DNA from: Nosocomiicoccus ampullae
GTDB lineage: Bacteria; Bacillota; Bacilli; Staphylococcales; Salinicoccaceae
Direction of reading: 5' to 3'
DNA: 64,000 bases
Assembly (NCBI RefSeq): GCF_001696685.1
Contig: NZ_MBFG01000004.1
Coordinates: 62,001-126,000, forward strand
The notes under the pieces were generated by a model. The model was given only the letters and a program-made list of their open reading frames with translations, did no database searches and had not been told where the DNA came from. The position numbers and the translations under genes are program-made. Shown here piece by piece: positions 12,740 through 20,726 of the stretch (its first letter is position 1; each line of letters begins with the position of its first letter).

Positions 12740-12747
12740 CATCCACA

Positions 12748-13536
12748 ATGAAAATGAGCGTACTTGCGAGCGGCTCGACAGGGAATTGTATATATGTTGA
12801 GTCCGAATCAGGTAGTCTTTTAATCGATGTGGGTCTTACATGTAAACGAACAGAACTTGCGTTAAATAAAATAGAGCGATCATTAAACGATATTGACGCT
12901 ATTTTAATCACACATGAGCATAGCGATCATATAAAAGGTTTAAAAGTCATCGCAAAGCGTTATAACATACCGATATTCGCGAATAAAAAGACATGGCAAG
13001 CTATTGAATCTAAAAATATTCACGTCAATAGAGAGCAAAAATTTGAATTTAACGCATTAAACTATAAAGAAATTATCGGTTTAGATGTCGAATCATTCAA
13101 CGTCTCACATGATGCGGTAGATCCACAGTTTTACACCCTATCACAAAATGATAAAAAACTATCCGTCATTACAGATACTGGATACGTCTCAGATGAGATG
13201 AAAGGTATTATAAAAGATAGCGACGTATTCGTATTTGAATCTAACCACGACGTCGATATGCTTCGTGCGGGTAGATACCCATGGGTAACAAAGCAACGTA
13301 TATTAAGTGATGTTGGACACGTATCAAACGAAGACGCCGCACATGCGATGAAGGACGTTATTACAGATCGAACGAAACGAATTTATTTATCGCATTTAAG
13401 TCAAGACAACAACATCAAAGAACTCGCACGTATGAGTGTAGAGCAAGTGTTAAATCATCATGATGTCGATACAGTGTCACATGTGGAATTACACGATACA
13501 GATAAAGACGAACCAACGAGAATATATACATTATAA
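12748..13536 (+). CDS. walJ: WalJ (YycJ), metallo-beta-lactamase-fold exonuclease
   Basis: Cytosolic MBL-fold protein of the YycJ family, reported as a DNA exonuclease, always near the end of the wal operon (262 residues from this start). The metal-binding motif is THEHSDHIKG, with further ligands in FNVSHDAVD, ITDTGY and LSHLSQDNN. The frame also has a GTG at 12736 that overlaps the walI stop. ATG 12748 is preferred because AAGGTGAG sits 11-12 bases before it and the conserved protein begins MSVLASGSTGN. The start is uncertain by four codons. Three DnaA boxes and a terminator follow. Confidence 0.9.
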   Translation: MKMSVLASGSTGNCIYVESESGSLLIDVGLTCKRTELALNKIERSLNDIDAILITHEHSDHIKGLKVIAKRYNIPIFANKKTWQAIESKNIHVNREQKFEFNALNYKEIIGLDVESFNVSHDAVDPQFYTLSQNDKKLSVITDTGYVSDEMKGIIKDSDVFVFESNHDVDMLRAGRYPWVTKQRILSDVGHVSNEDAAHAMKDVITDRTKRIYLSHLSQDNNIKELARMSVEQVLNHHDVDTVSHVELHDTDKDEPTRIYTL

Positions 13537-13539
13537 AAG

Positions 13540-13583
13540 TTATCCACAGAGATATGTGTATAACTACTGAATAATGTGGATAA
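13540..13583. promoter_or_regulatory. Cluster of three DnaA boxes
   Basis: TTATCCACA at 13540-13548 (+), TGTGTATAA at 13555-13563 (the complement of TTATACACA) and TGTGGATAA at 13575-13583 (the complement of TTATCCACA) all match the TTATNCACA consensus exactly. The boxes are spaced 15 and 20 bp apart, in the gap between walJ and its terminator. Binding by DnaA is expected from consensus. The role (titration, regulation of rlmH or wal genes, or initiation control) is inference. Confidence 0.8.
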
Positions 13584-13588
13584 CTTGG

Positions 13589-13618
13589 GGACCAAGTGTG
13601 GAATACTTGGTCCTTTTC
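13589..13618 (+). terminator. wal operon terminator
   Basis: GGACCAAGT / ACTTGGTCC stem with a 7-base loop, then TTTTCT. Confidence 0.82.
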
Positions 13619-13648
13619 TGTGAATAAGTTTAAAAAGAAGGTGAAAAT

Positions 13649-14128
13649 ATGAAAATAACGATTATCACTGTTGGAAAATTAAAAGAGAAATATTGGCGTG
13701 AAGCGGTTAAAGAATATGAAAAGAGACTCAGTAAATATGCGAACGTCTCACTCATTGAAGTAAAAGACGAGCCGGAACCAAATAACGCGAGTGAAAAAGA
13801 TATAGAAAACATTAAACATAAAGAAGCGGAACGTATTTTATCAAAAATAAAACCAAACCAACACGTCGTCACGTTAGAAATAAACGGAGAAGCACACTCG
13901 TCAGAAAGTTTTGCAAAACAATATAATAACTGGAAAACACAAGGCAAAAGTAATGTCGTATTCGTCATTGGAGGAAGTAACGGAATTGGAGAAGACGTGT
14001 TAAAACGATCAAACGAAGCAATCAGCTTCGGAAAAATGACCTACCCTCATCAAATGATGAAAGTTATACTACTCGAGCAGTTATTTAGGGTGAATAAGAT
14101 TTTGAATAATGAGAGTTATCATAAGTGA
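13649..14128 (+). CDS. rlmH: 23S rRNA pseudouridine-1915 N3-methyltransferase RlmH
   Basis: SPOUT-class enzyme (159 residues) that methylates pseudouridine 1915 in helix 69 of 23S rRNA in assembled ribosomes, using SAM. It has the trefoil-knot segments VTLEINGEAHSSE and FVIGGSNGIGEDV and the C-terminal KMTYPHQMMKVILLEQLFR region, here identified by KMTYPHQMM. It ends ESYHK. The codons for this tail form the SCC integration site, as in orfX of Staphylococcus aureus. The ribosome site is GAAGGTG. Confidence 0.96.
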   Translation: MKITIITVGKLKEKYWREAVKEYEKRLSKYANVSLIEVKDEPEPNNASEKDIENIKHKEAERILSKIKPNQHVVTLEINGEAHSSESFAKQYNNWKTQGKSNVVFVIGGSNGIGEDVLKRSNEAISFGKMTYPHQMMKVILLEQLFRVNKILNNESYHK

Positions 14129-14130
14129 TG
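14112..14130 (+). other. SCC attachment site (attB/attR type) in rlmH
   Basis: AGAGTTATCATAAGTGATG spans the last rlmH codons and the stop. It closely matches the core target of staphylococcal cassette chromosome recombinases (TATCATAAGTGATG with a GAGGC-like lead). The bases after it (TGGTT...) resemble an SCC right end. I could not find a convincing second copy downstream to mark the far boundary. Confidence 0.8.
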
Positions 14131-14229
14131 TGGTTACTTAAAATAAACATACATTATTCATTACTTTGAAGATTCTTTATCATACAATTAGTTTATTGAA
14201 TTCAAATAAAGTTTATGAGGTGAATGTAA

Positions 14230-14298
14230 ATGACTCAATATTGGTTAATATCTGCTAACCATAATAAATATGATCATGAAGCGGCATTCCAAAAATGA
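14230..14298 (+). pseudogene. Truncated 5' end of an SCC-type gene (EVE-domain-like)
   Basis: GAGGTG precedes an ATG that reads MTQYWLISANHNKYDHEAAF and stops after 22 residues. The beginning YWLISANxxKYDHExxF looks like the N-terminus of small EVE-domain proteins common beside rlmH in SCC elements. That family link is from memory and moderately sure. The gene has lost everything after about codon 21, where sequence from the start of ccrA on the other strand begins. Confidence 0.55.
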
Positions 14299-14368
14299 GA
14301 GATTTCTGAGTAGCTAAGCTTTGTTGTTTTAATGTACTTTGACGTACATAACCAATGGCTTTGACCAT
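14255..14368 (-). pseudogene. ccrA: Truncated 5' end of cassette recombinase gene ccrA
   Basis: On the minus strand, GGAGGTG precedes an ATG that reads MVKAIGYVRQSTLKQQSLAT before running into foreign codons and a stop after 37 residues. IGYxRQSTxKQQSL is the N-terminus of CcrA, a large serine recombinase that moves SCC elements; the catalytic serine is in RQS. Only about 22 residues of CcrA remain. The last 15 residues are antisense reading of the facing truncated gene. The fragment keeps its ribosome site but cannot be active. Confidence 0.75.
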
Positions 14369-14419
14369 AGTATTCACCTCCACGAAGATAATATATATTT
14401 ATGAATAAGTTCAAATAAA

Positions 14420-14448
14420 GGTCCAACGTGTCATCAACACGTTGGACC
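14420..14448. repeat. 12-bp inverted repeat downstream of the SCC remnant
   Basis: GGTCCAACGTGT / ACACGTTGGACC with a 5-base loop. Read leftward it is followed by TTTATTTG, so it could be a terminator for leftward transcription reaching the ccrA remnant. No run of T follows it rightward. The rest of the 14369-14622 gap is AT-rich and shows no gene. Confidence 0.6.
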
Positions 14449-14622
14449 GCAATAATTAATGATCATGATGTAATTTTTCAATAAAATAATTAGTTAATGA
14501 TGCAATAAATTTATATTTCAAATATAAAGTATCTAATAAATGTTGTAAAATATCATTAAGTTATTTACGATAAATATAAATTAAAAGATTATTTTTATCT
14601 TATAGTGGAGAGGTTAATGACA

Positions 14623-15915
14623 ATGAAACACATGCATTTATCCGTTTTAGCTTATAGTACAGGTCTACATCCTGCCTCTTGGAGACTACCACATTCATAT
14701 GTTGAAGAAGTTGGAGATATTGATTTTCAAATTAAGTTAGCAAAATTAGCTGAAAAAGGTAAACTGGATGCATTCTTCTTAGGTGATGGTCAATATATTT
14801 CTGGAGAAGAAACGGGACATATCTCTTATTATTTTGAACCACTAACGGCGCTTGCCGCAATTTCACGTGAAACACATTCAATTGGTCTGATAGGTACCAT
14901 TTCTTCTTCTTTTTATGAACCTTATCTTGCAGCTCGTATGCTTTCAAGTTTACATCAAATATCTCATGGACGTATTGGGGCAAATATTGTAACATCTCAA
15001 TTTGATTTAGAAGCACAAAACTATTCGATGCAAGCTTTACCACATCTTGAAAAACGATATGAACGAGCAGACGAATTTATTAATGTAATGAAAAAATTAT
15101 GGGAGTCATTTACTGTAGAGGCTATCGTTAATCACAAAGAGTCAGGGATTGGCTTAAATCATCAGTATATTCATCCACTTCATTATCAAGGAAAGTATTT
15201 TCAAGTTGCCGGAGCTATTAACATTCCAACACCAAAATATGGTCGACCACGTTTATTTCAAGCAGGAACTTCCATTCCAGGTCGTGATTTAGCAGTACGA
15301 CACGTGGATGCTATTTTTTCAATTGCATGGAATATACAAGATGGCAAACAGTTCAGACAAGACATTCATCAACGGGCTATGGAAGCAAATCGTCAACCCC
15401 CTCTTGTATTACCAGGTCTCACCGTTTATGTTGATGAGAATGAAGAGGATGCTTATAAACTTAAGCAACAATTAGATGATATGATTCCACTTGAAAAACG
15501 CAAGAAACAATTATCTAAAGCCATTGGTCTAGATATAAGTGAGTGGACACTAGATGAAGTCGTGCCATCATTACCACCTTATGAGGCATTAGAGAAAAAA
15601 GTTGTAAAATATATGTATAAAGCCATACAACGTGCCGTTAAGACTGAGCAACTTACATTAAGAGATTTATTAGATCGTTTTGGTACTTGGGTAGGGCATA
15701 AGACAATAGTAGGAACTCCTGAACAAGTGGCGGATGAAATGATCGAATGGTTTGAAAAAGAAGCGTGCGATGGTTTTATGTTGATGGCCCCGACGTATCC
15801 AGAATCATTTGAAAAATTTATTCATTTAGTGATACCAATTCTTCAAGAACGTGGTGTGTTTAGAAGAGATTATGAGAGTCATCTGTTAAAAAATCATTTG
15901 GGTATAAAAAACTAA
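14623..15915 (+). CDS. LLM-class flavin-dependent monooxygenase (NtaA/SnaA/DszA family)
   Basis: Bacterial-luciferase-fold flavin monooxygenase of 430 residues. Members use FMNH2 from a partner reductase to oxidise small organic substrates such as nitrilotriacetate or organosulfur compounds. The family core is clear: AYSTGLHPASWR start, DAFFLGDG, THSIGLIGTISSS, HGRIGANIVTS, GRPRLFQAGTS and VGTPEQVADEM. No flavin reductase gene is adjacent and the substrate cannot be told. GTG 14605 is rejected because GTGGAGAGG is the ribosome site; ATG 14623 lies 9 bases after it. Its position just beyond the SCC remnant suggests it may be old cassette cargo. Confidence 0.85.
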   Translation: MKHMHLSVLAYSTGLHPASWRLPHSYVEEVGDIDFQIKLAKLAEKGKLDAFFLGDGQYISGEETGHISYYFEPLTALAAISRETHSIGLIGTISSSFYEPYLAARMLSSLHQISHGRIGANIVTSQFDLEAQNYSMQALPHLEKRYERADEFINVMKKLWESFTVEAIVNHKESGIGLNHQYIHPLHYQGKYFQVAGAINIPTPKYGRPRLFQAGTSIPGRDLAVRHVDAIFSIAWNIQDGKQFRQDIHQRAMEANRQPPLVLPGLTVYVDENEEDAYKLKQQLDDMIPLEKRKKQLSKAIGLDISEWTLDEVVPSLPPYEALEKKVVKYMYKAIQRAVKTEQLTLRDLLDRFGTWVGHKTIVGTPEQVADEMIEWFEKEACDGFMLMAPTYPESFEKFIHLVIPILQERGVFRRDYESHLLKNHLGIKN

Positions 15916-16058
15916 AAATCAATATTTACTTTATTCAATTTTACATATGTAATATCAGAAAAGATATAGAATTATGGTATTATATGGTAAATATTAAGAA
16001 CTAATTGGTTACTAAATATAAAATGTAATTATGTATTGGTAAAAGAGGATTTAAATGA

Positions 16059-16086
16059 AGGCGAAGTGCTCCTCAGCACTTCGCCT
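16059..16086. terminator. Hairpin between convergent LLM and SDR genes
   Basis: AGGCGAAGTGCT / AGCACTTCGCCT, a perfect 12-bp stem with a 4-base loop, lies between two convergent genes. The downstream T content is poor on both strands, so termination strength is uncertain. Confidence 0.65.
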
Positions 16087-16131
16087 AAAACTTATTCAAA
16101 AGAATCATTTATATTTTAAGTGATTTATCAT

Positions 16132-16866
16132 TTATAGTGCTGTAATACCACCATCTATAACAAATTCTGATCCTGTAGAATAAGAAGCATCGTCTGACGC
16201 TAAGAAACATACAAGGTTAGATACTTCTTCTGGCTGCGCCACTCTACGCAGTGGAATTGTTTTTTCGAATTCTTTAACGGCTTCTTTAACATCTTCTTGC
16301 TCTAACATTGCTGTTTTTATAACACCTGGGTGTACTGAGTTAACTCTAATATTGTATGGAGACAATTCTTTAGCTGCAGCTTTTGTCATACCTCTGACCG
16401 CAAATTTTGTATCTGTATAGCCAATTGCACCACCAACAAGACCATTTATTGAAGAAATATTGATAATTGACCCTTGTTTTTGACTTTTCATAATTTCAGA
16501 TACAGTTTTGATGCCTAAAAATACAGATACTTGATTAATATTTACAATCTTCATATAATCTTCTAATGATATTTGGTCAATTGTTTTATTGTATGTGATT
16601 CCAGCATTATTAACCAATACATCAATTCGATTCCATTTGTTCATTACTTCTTGAATGACATGATTCCAATCTGCTTCTTTAGATACATCATGTTTGATAA
16701 ATAAAACATCGTCTCCAAGAGAATTAGCTGTTTTTTGACCTAATTCATCATTAATATCAGTTATCACGACTTTGGCGCCTTCAGTTATCGCTTTTTTGGC
16801 ATGAAGTTCTCCCATACCTTGTGCACCACCAGTAATAACGACGACTTTATCTTGTAATTTTCCCAT
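16132..16866 (-). CDS. SDR-family NAD(P)-dependent oxidoreductase
   Basis: Classical short-chain dehydrogenase/reductase of 244 residues. Cofactor motif TGGAQGMG is at residues 12-19, an acidic residue (TDIND) follows beta-2 and suggests NAD preference, NNAG is near residue 88, catalytic Ser is in INISS, and Tyr/Lys are in YTDTK (the usual YxASK variant). The C-terminal segment ends with FVIDGGITAL. The start at 16866 is chosen because AGGAAGGA lies 8-10 bases before it. An in-frame ATG at 16902 has no such site. The alcohol or ketone substrate is unknown; 3-oxoacyl- or acetoin/diacetyl-type activities are possible. Confidence 0.88.
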   Translation of the reverse strand: MGKLQDKVVVITGGAQGMGELHAKKAITEGAKVVITDINDELGQKTANSLGDDVLFIKHDVSKEADWNHVIQEVMNKWNRIDVLVNNAGITYNKTIDQISLEDYMKIVNINQVSVFLGIKTVSEIMKSQKQGSIINISSINGLVGGAIGYTDTKFAVRGMTKAAAKELSPYNIRVNSVHPGVIKTAMLEQEDVKEAVKEFEKTIPLRRVAQPEEVSNLVCFLASDDASYSTGSEFVIDGGITAL

Positions 16867-16971
16867 TGTAAAACATCCTTCCTCTAAATTAATATTGTTC
16901 ATAATATTATTATATATTTAACTCACTTCAGAAGCTAAAAAAGTCACTTATATTTATATAGGTTTTATAAC

Positions 16972-18777
16972 TTAAATATATGATTCTGTCAGTTCTAAGA
17001 ATTCTTCAATATCTTTATGCACTGATTCTAATGCTTCTTGCCAGAAGTCTGGTTTACGTAAATCAACGTTTAAATGTTTTTCAGCTAGATCTTCTGTTGT
17101 CATACTCGCAGTATCACGTAGAAGTGCGATGTAATCATCTTCAGTTACGTTTTCATCTTCTAAGAAGCGGTTGTATATACCTAAGCTGAAGAAGTATCCA
17201 AATGTGTACGGGAAGTTATAGAACGGTACACCCGTAATATGGAAATGTAATTTTGTTGCCCAGAACATCGGATGATAAGATTTCAGCGCATCTTCGTATG
17301 CTTCTTCTTGTGCGTCTTTCATCAGTTCTTTTAGTCTATTGCTGTCTAACGTTCCTTTTTGACGTTCATCATATAAATTACGTTCAAAGATATAGCGTGC
17401 GTGGATATTCATCATAAATGCCACACTTCTAGAAATTTTTTCATCGATTAAATTGATTTTCTCTGCTTCTGACGCCGCGTTTTCAATCGTTGCGTTTGAA
17501 ACAACGAGTTCAGCGAATGTAGATGCTGTTTCAGCAACGTTCATAGCATAGCGCTGGTTAAGTAACGGTAAATCACGCATGACATAACTATGGAACGCAT
17601 GTCCGAGTTCGTGTGCGAGTGTTGAGACGTTACCTGTGCTACCTGCAAACGTCATAAAAATACGTGACTGTTTTGATTCCGGAAGGTTTGAACAGTATCC
17701 ACCTGGACGTTTTCCTGGACGATCTTCCGCTTCAATCCACTGCTCTTCAAATGCACGACGAGACATCTCTGCCATCTTTGGACTAAATGATTTAAAGTTA
17801 TCGATAATAAACTCTGCCGCTTCATCGTACGTATATTTTTTGTTCTTATAGTCTCCGACATCTACACTTGCGTGCACGTCGAGCCACCCTAATTGCTCGA
17901 CACCAAGAAGCTGTGCTTTTCTTTCGAAGTATTTCTTTAATGGTGATTTATTTTTCGCAATCGTATTCCACATTGTATCGAGTGTTTCTTCTTCCATACG
18001 GTTGTAGTCTAACGGTACTTTCATATAATCTTTATAGTCATGAAGTTCATAGTTATTTAAACGGAAGCCTGATAGATGGTTTAACGTTGTAGCAAATAAA
18101 TCTGCTTTTTTATTCCACTCTTCTTCCCAAATTTTTAACAGTTCTTCACGTTTTTCTGGATTCTCTTCTGATCCCATTTTGTTTTCAAATTGCCCTGCTG
18201 AGTAATACTTAGTCTCACCGTCTTCAGTGACTGGGATTTGAATTGATGCAACGAGTTGATTGTACATATTGCCCCAACCGTGTAAGCCATCGAGTGATAA
18301 GCTATTGATAATTGTTTCTTCTTCTGTCGATAGTAAATCCGCTTCGTTTTTACGAATTTCTTTTAAAGGAAAACGCATTGCGTTAAAGAAGTCATCTTCT
18401 AATAACGTGTTAAATTGATCTTCAGTAAGTGCACTGATTTTTTTATTTAAAATAATAATCTCAGATGAGAAATCTTTACGTAAATTAGCTACAGCATTTG
18501 TATTTTTTAATGCCTTTTGATCCGTAATATTTGCAGATGCTAATCCGTTAGAGAAACTTCCCATCTCGCCAAGCGCGTTTGAAATTTTTTCGTATTGCTC
18601 TAATAAACTCTTTAGCGGTGTAAAATCATTAGAACTTTCGTCAGAATTCCACTCCCCTAGTTTTTCAGAGAACTCTCTAATACTGTTACTCACTTCTACT
18701 AAACGATTTTGGAAAGCAGAAGATTCACTTCCACCAGGAAACACACTTTCCATATCCCAATTATCTTTGTAATTCAT
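16972..18777 (-). CDS. pepF: Oligoendopeptidase F, M3 family
   Basis: Cytosolic zinc metallopeptidase of 601 residues that cleaves oligopeptides of roughly 7-17 residues, fitting downstream use of Opp-imported peptides. The zinc site HELGH lies in LAHELGHAFHSYV, with the third ligand Glu in the following helix (NVAETASTFAE). The oligoendopeptidase N-terminal helical domain is present (about 110-180). The start at 18777 is favoured by AAGGAAGG 6-7 bases before it. ATG 18795 lies in that region. A terminator was not recognised downstream. Confidence 0.94.
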   Translation of the reverse strand: MNYKDNWDMESVFPGGSESSAFQNRLVEVSNSIREFSEKLGEWNSDESSNDFTPLKSLLEQYEKISNALGEMGSFSNGLASANITDQKALKNTNAVANLRKDFSSEIIILNKKISALTEDQFNTLLEDDFFNAMRFPLKEIRKNEADLLSTEEETIINSLSLDGLHGWGNMYNQLVASIQIPVTEDGETKYYSAGQFENKMGSEENPEKREELLKIWEEEWNKKADLFATTLNHLSGFRLNNYELHDYKDYMKVPLDYNRMEEETLDTMWNTIAKNKSPLKKYFERKAQLLGVEQLGWLDVHASVDVGDYKNKKYTYDEAAEFIIDNFKSFSPKMAEMSRRAFEEQWIEAEDRPGKRPGGYCSNLPESKQSRIFMTFAGSTGNVSTLAHELGHAFHSYVMRDLPLLNQRYAMNVAETASTFAELVVSNATIENAASEAEKINLIDEKISRSVAFMMNIHARYIFERNLYDERQKGTLDSNRLKELMKDAQEEAYEDALKSYHPMFWATKLHFHITGVPFYNFPYTFGYFFSLGIYNRFLEDENVTEDDYIALLRDTASMTTEDLAEKHLNVDLRKPDFWQEALESVHKDIEEFLELTESYI

Positions 18778-18982
18778 CAAATTCCTTCCTTTCAAAGTAA
18801 AATGTAGTTACATTTATCATACAGGAAATAATGGAGAAGTGATATAAATCGCTTCCATAATTTGAATATAAATTTGTTAGAAATGATAGAATAATATTAT
18901 TGGAACGTCTATTTTAAAAATTATTATTTGAGGAATACGTAGCAAATTATTATAAACGATCAAAAAATAGGAGTTTTATAGT

Positions 18983-20143
18983 ATGTATCGAGTCAATCCA
19001 TTCCATCCAAACTCTATATATTTAATAAGCGAAAATAAAAAATTTAATCTCTATTTTGAAGAACTTAAAAGAAAATTTCCTTATCATGACTACATTTTAA
19101 ATATAGGAGATTATGAAGTTAATAACTACTCCGATTATGGATTTATCGAGTGTCGTCGAACTTATGATTTAAATGTTGAAATTAATAGGTTTTTAAATAA
19201 TTTCTTTGAAAACAAAGAGAACATCGTTCAACGGGCTTCTAGTCCATTTACGTTGTCGAACCAATTGATAAAAAAATGGTACGAGATATATAAAAAAACT
19301 CATAAAGTTAATCCTGTGAAGAGTTTGAATTTAGAAGAGTTTAAAGAGAGATTAGCTGAGGGTTTAGATTTTGAGAATTCTATAGCTATTTTTAATACTC
19401 AGTGTGAAATAATTGCATATGCACTGATTTATGATGATTCTAAAGATAAAAAAGAAGTTGGATACGTCTATTTTAAAGATACTAAATCTAAGCAACAATT
19501 GTTAGAAGTACTTTTCAATCGTTTAATATTTTTAAACAATAAAGGAATACACCGTATAGTTACCGAAGTTGATACTACCGACAAATATGCATATGAAATT
19601 TTTGGTGCTTTTATTGATGATTCTACAGCGTATATGAAAACTTTAATTTATAAATCTAAAATGACCAAACTCTCCAGTAGAAATATAGAACACGATGATA
19701 TTAATTACGTTCTAAATTGGTCTAAAGATATTCATTTTTGTTTATCTAATGGTTGGCCGTTAAATCGTACAAACGAAGCAATTTTTGAATGGTGGAATTA
19801 TGTAATTGAATCACAATCAGATAGTTTTCAAAGAAAAATGCTGGTATCAAATAAAACAATCATCGGCTATTATGATTTATATACACATAACGAAAATATA
19901 ATAGAACTAGGTATTGCAATTGGTGATAAGAACTTTAGAAATAAAGGGTATGGTTCATTATTATTCTCTAAAATAACTGCTGAAGTGAGTCGAAAATACC
20001 CTTCAAAAGATATCATTGCAATTACTGATAAAACGAATATTGTAGCACAAAGGATGATAATAAAGTCAGGATATCGAGTAGAAAATAGCGATAAATACAA
20101 ACCTTATATAACAAACAATGAGTTAGTGTATCGCTATATTTAG
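18983..20143 (+). CDS. Tandem GNAT-domain N-acetyltransferase
   Basis: A 386-residue protein with two GNAT-like halves. The first (about residues 90-225) is degenerate. The second (about 227-386) has the acetyl-CoA pyrophosphate loop in FRNKGYGSLLF and the late beta-bulge region ITDKTNIVAQRMIIKSGY. It is likely to acetylate an amine on a small molecule or protein; the substrate is unknown. Codon and base use look more AT-rich than the neighbouring core genes. It is 47 bp before a GrpB-family gene and possibly co-transcribed with it. Confidence 0.8.
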   Translation: MYRVNPFHPNSIYLISENKKFNLYFEELKRKFPYHDYILNIGDYEVNNYSDYGFIECRRTYDLNVEINRFLNNFFENKENIVQRASSPFTLSNQLIKKWYEIYKKTHKVNPVKSLNLEEFKERLAEGLDFENSIAIFNTQCEIIAYALIYDDSKDKKEVGYVYFKDTKSKQQLLEVLFNRLIFLNNKGIHRIVTEVDTTDKYAYEIFGAFIDDSTAYMKTLIYKSKMTKLSSRNIEHDDINYVLNWSKDIHFCLSNGWPLNRTNEAIFEWWNYVIESQSDSFQRKMLVSNKTIIGYYDLYTHNENIIELGIAIGDKNFRNKGYGSLLFSKITAEVSRKYPSKDIIAITDKTNIVAQRMIIKSGYRVENSDKYKPYITNNELVYRYI

Positions 20144-20190
20144 GATGCTTTTTTTATGGTAATTAGGAAATTAAATTTAGAGGTGATTCT

Positions 20191-20724
20191 TTGAGTTTAG
20201 GGCTTAAAAATAATGAAATTAGATTAGTAGAGTATTCACCAAAATGGAAAGATGAGTTTGAAACTACTAAAAATTTAATATTAAATTATACTCATATTCC
20301 TGAAAACAGAATCGAACATATTGGTAGTACATCAATAATCGGTATGTCAGCTAAGCCTATAGTAGATATTGTTATAGGCATAGGTGATTTAGATAATGTT
20401 GAGAAAGATTTGTTTCAAGGATTAGAAAAAGCAGGATTTCTGAGATTAAAAGTGGACCGTCCTAATGAAATTGTCCTTGCAAAATTTTTAGATGATTCTT
20501 ACAAAGTAAAAACACATTTTATCCATTTAGTTGAGTATAAAGGAGATTTATGGCATGATTTAATATTCTTTAGGGATTATTTAAATAGTAATAGAGAAGC
20601 TAGAGAAGAATATTTAGATGTTAAAAATAAATATCTAAGCAACGCCTCGAAAGATATTATCGAATATACTAACTATAAGGAAGAATTTGTGAAAGAAATT
20701 TATAAAAAGAGAAAGGATTTTTAA
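20191..20724 (+). CDS. GrpB family (UPF0157) nucleotidyltransferase-like protein
   Basis: A 177-residue member of the GrpB/UPF0157 family, which shares a nucleotidyltransferase-like fold. Diagnostic segments are VEYSPKWKDEF, IEHIGSTSIIGMSAKPIVDIVIGI and THFIHLVEYKGDLWHDLIFFRDYL, here cut to IEHIGSTS and KPIVDI. Function is not established. It starts with TTG after AGAGGTGA and ends 2 bases before the mqo-type gene, so the two are probably one transcript. Confidence 0.85.
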   Translation: MSLGLKNNEIRLVEYSPKWKDEFETTKNLILNYTHIPENRIEHIGSTSIIGMSAKPIVDIVIGIGDLDNVEKDLFQGLEKAGFLRLKVDRPNEIVLAKFLDDSYKVKTHFIHLVEYKGDLWHDLIFFRDYLNSNREAREEYLDVKNKYLSNASKDIIEYTNYKEEFVKEIYKKRKDF

Positions 20725-20726
20725 TT

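Noticed and set aside
18796..18830. TTTATCATACAGG as a far SCC attachment repeat
   Set aside because: It matches the rlmH end only over TTATCATA and lacks the remaining core, so it is too weak to mark a boundary.
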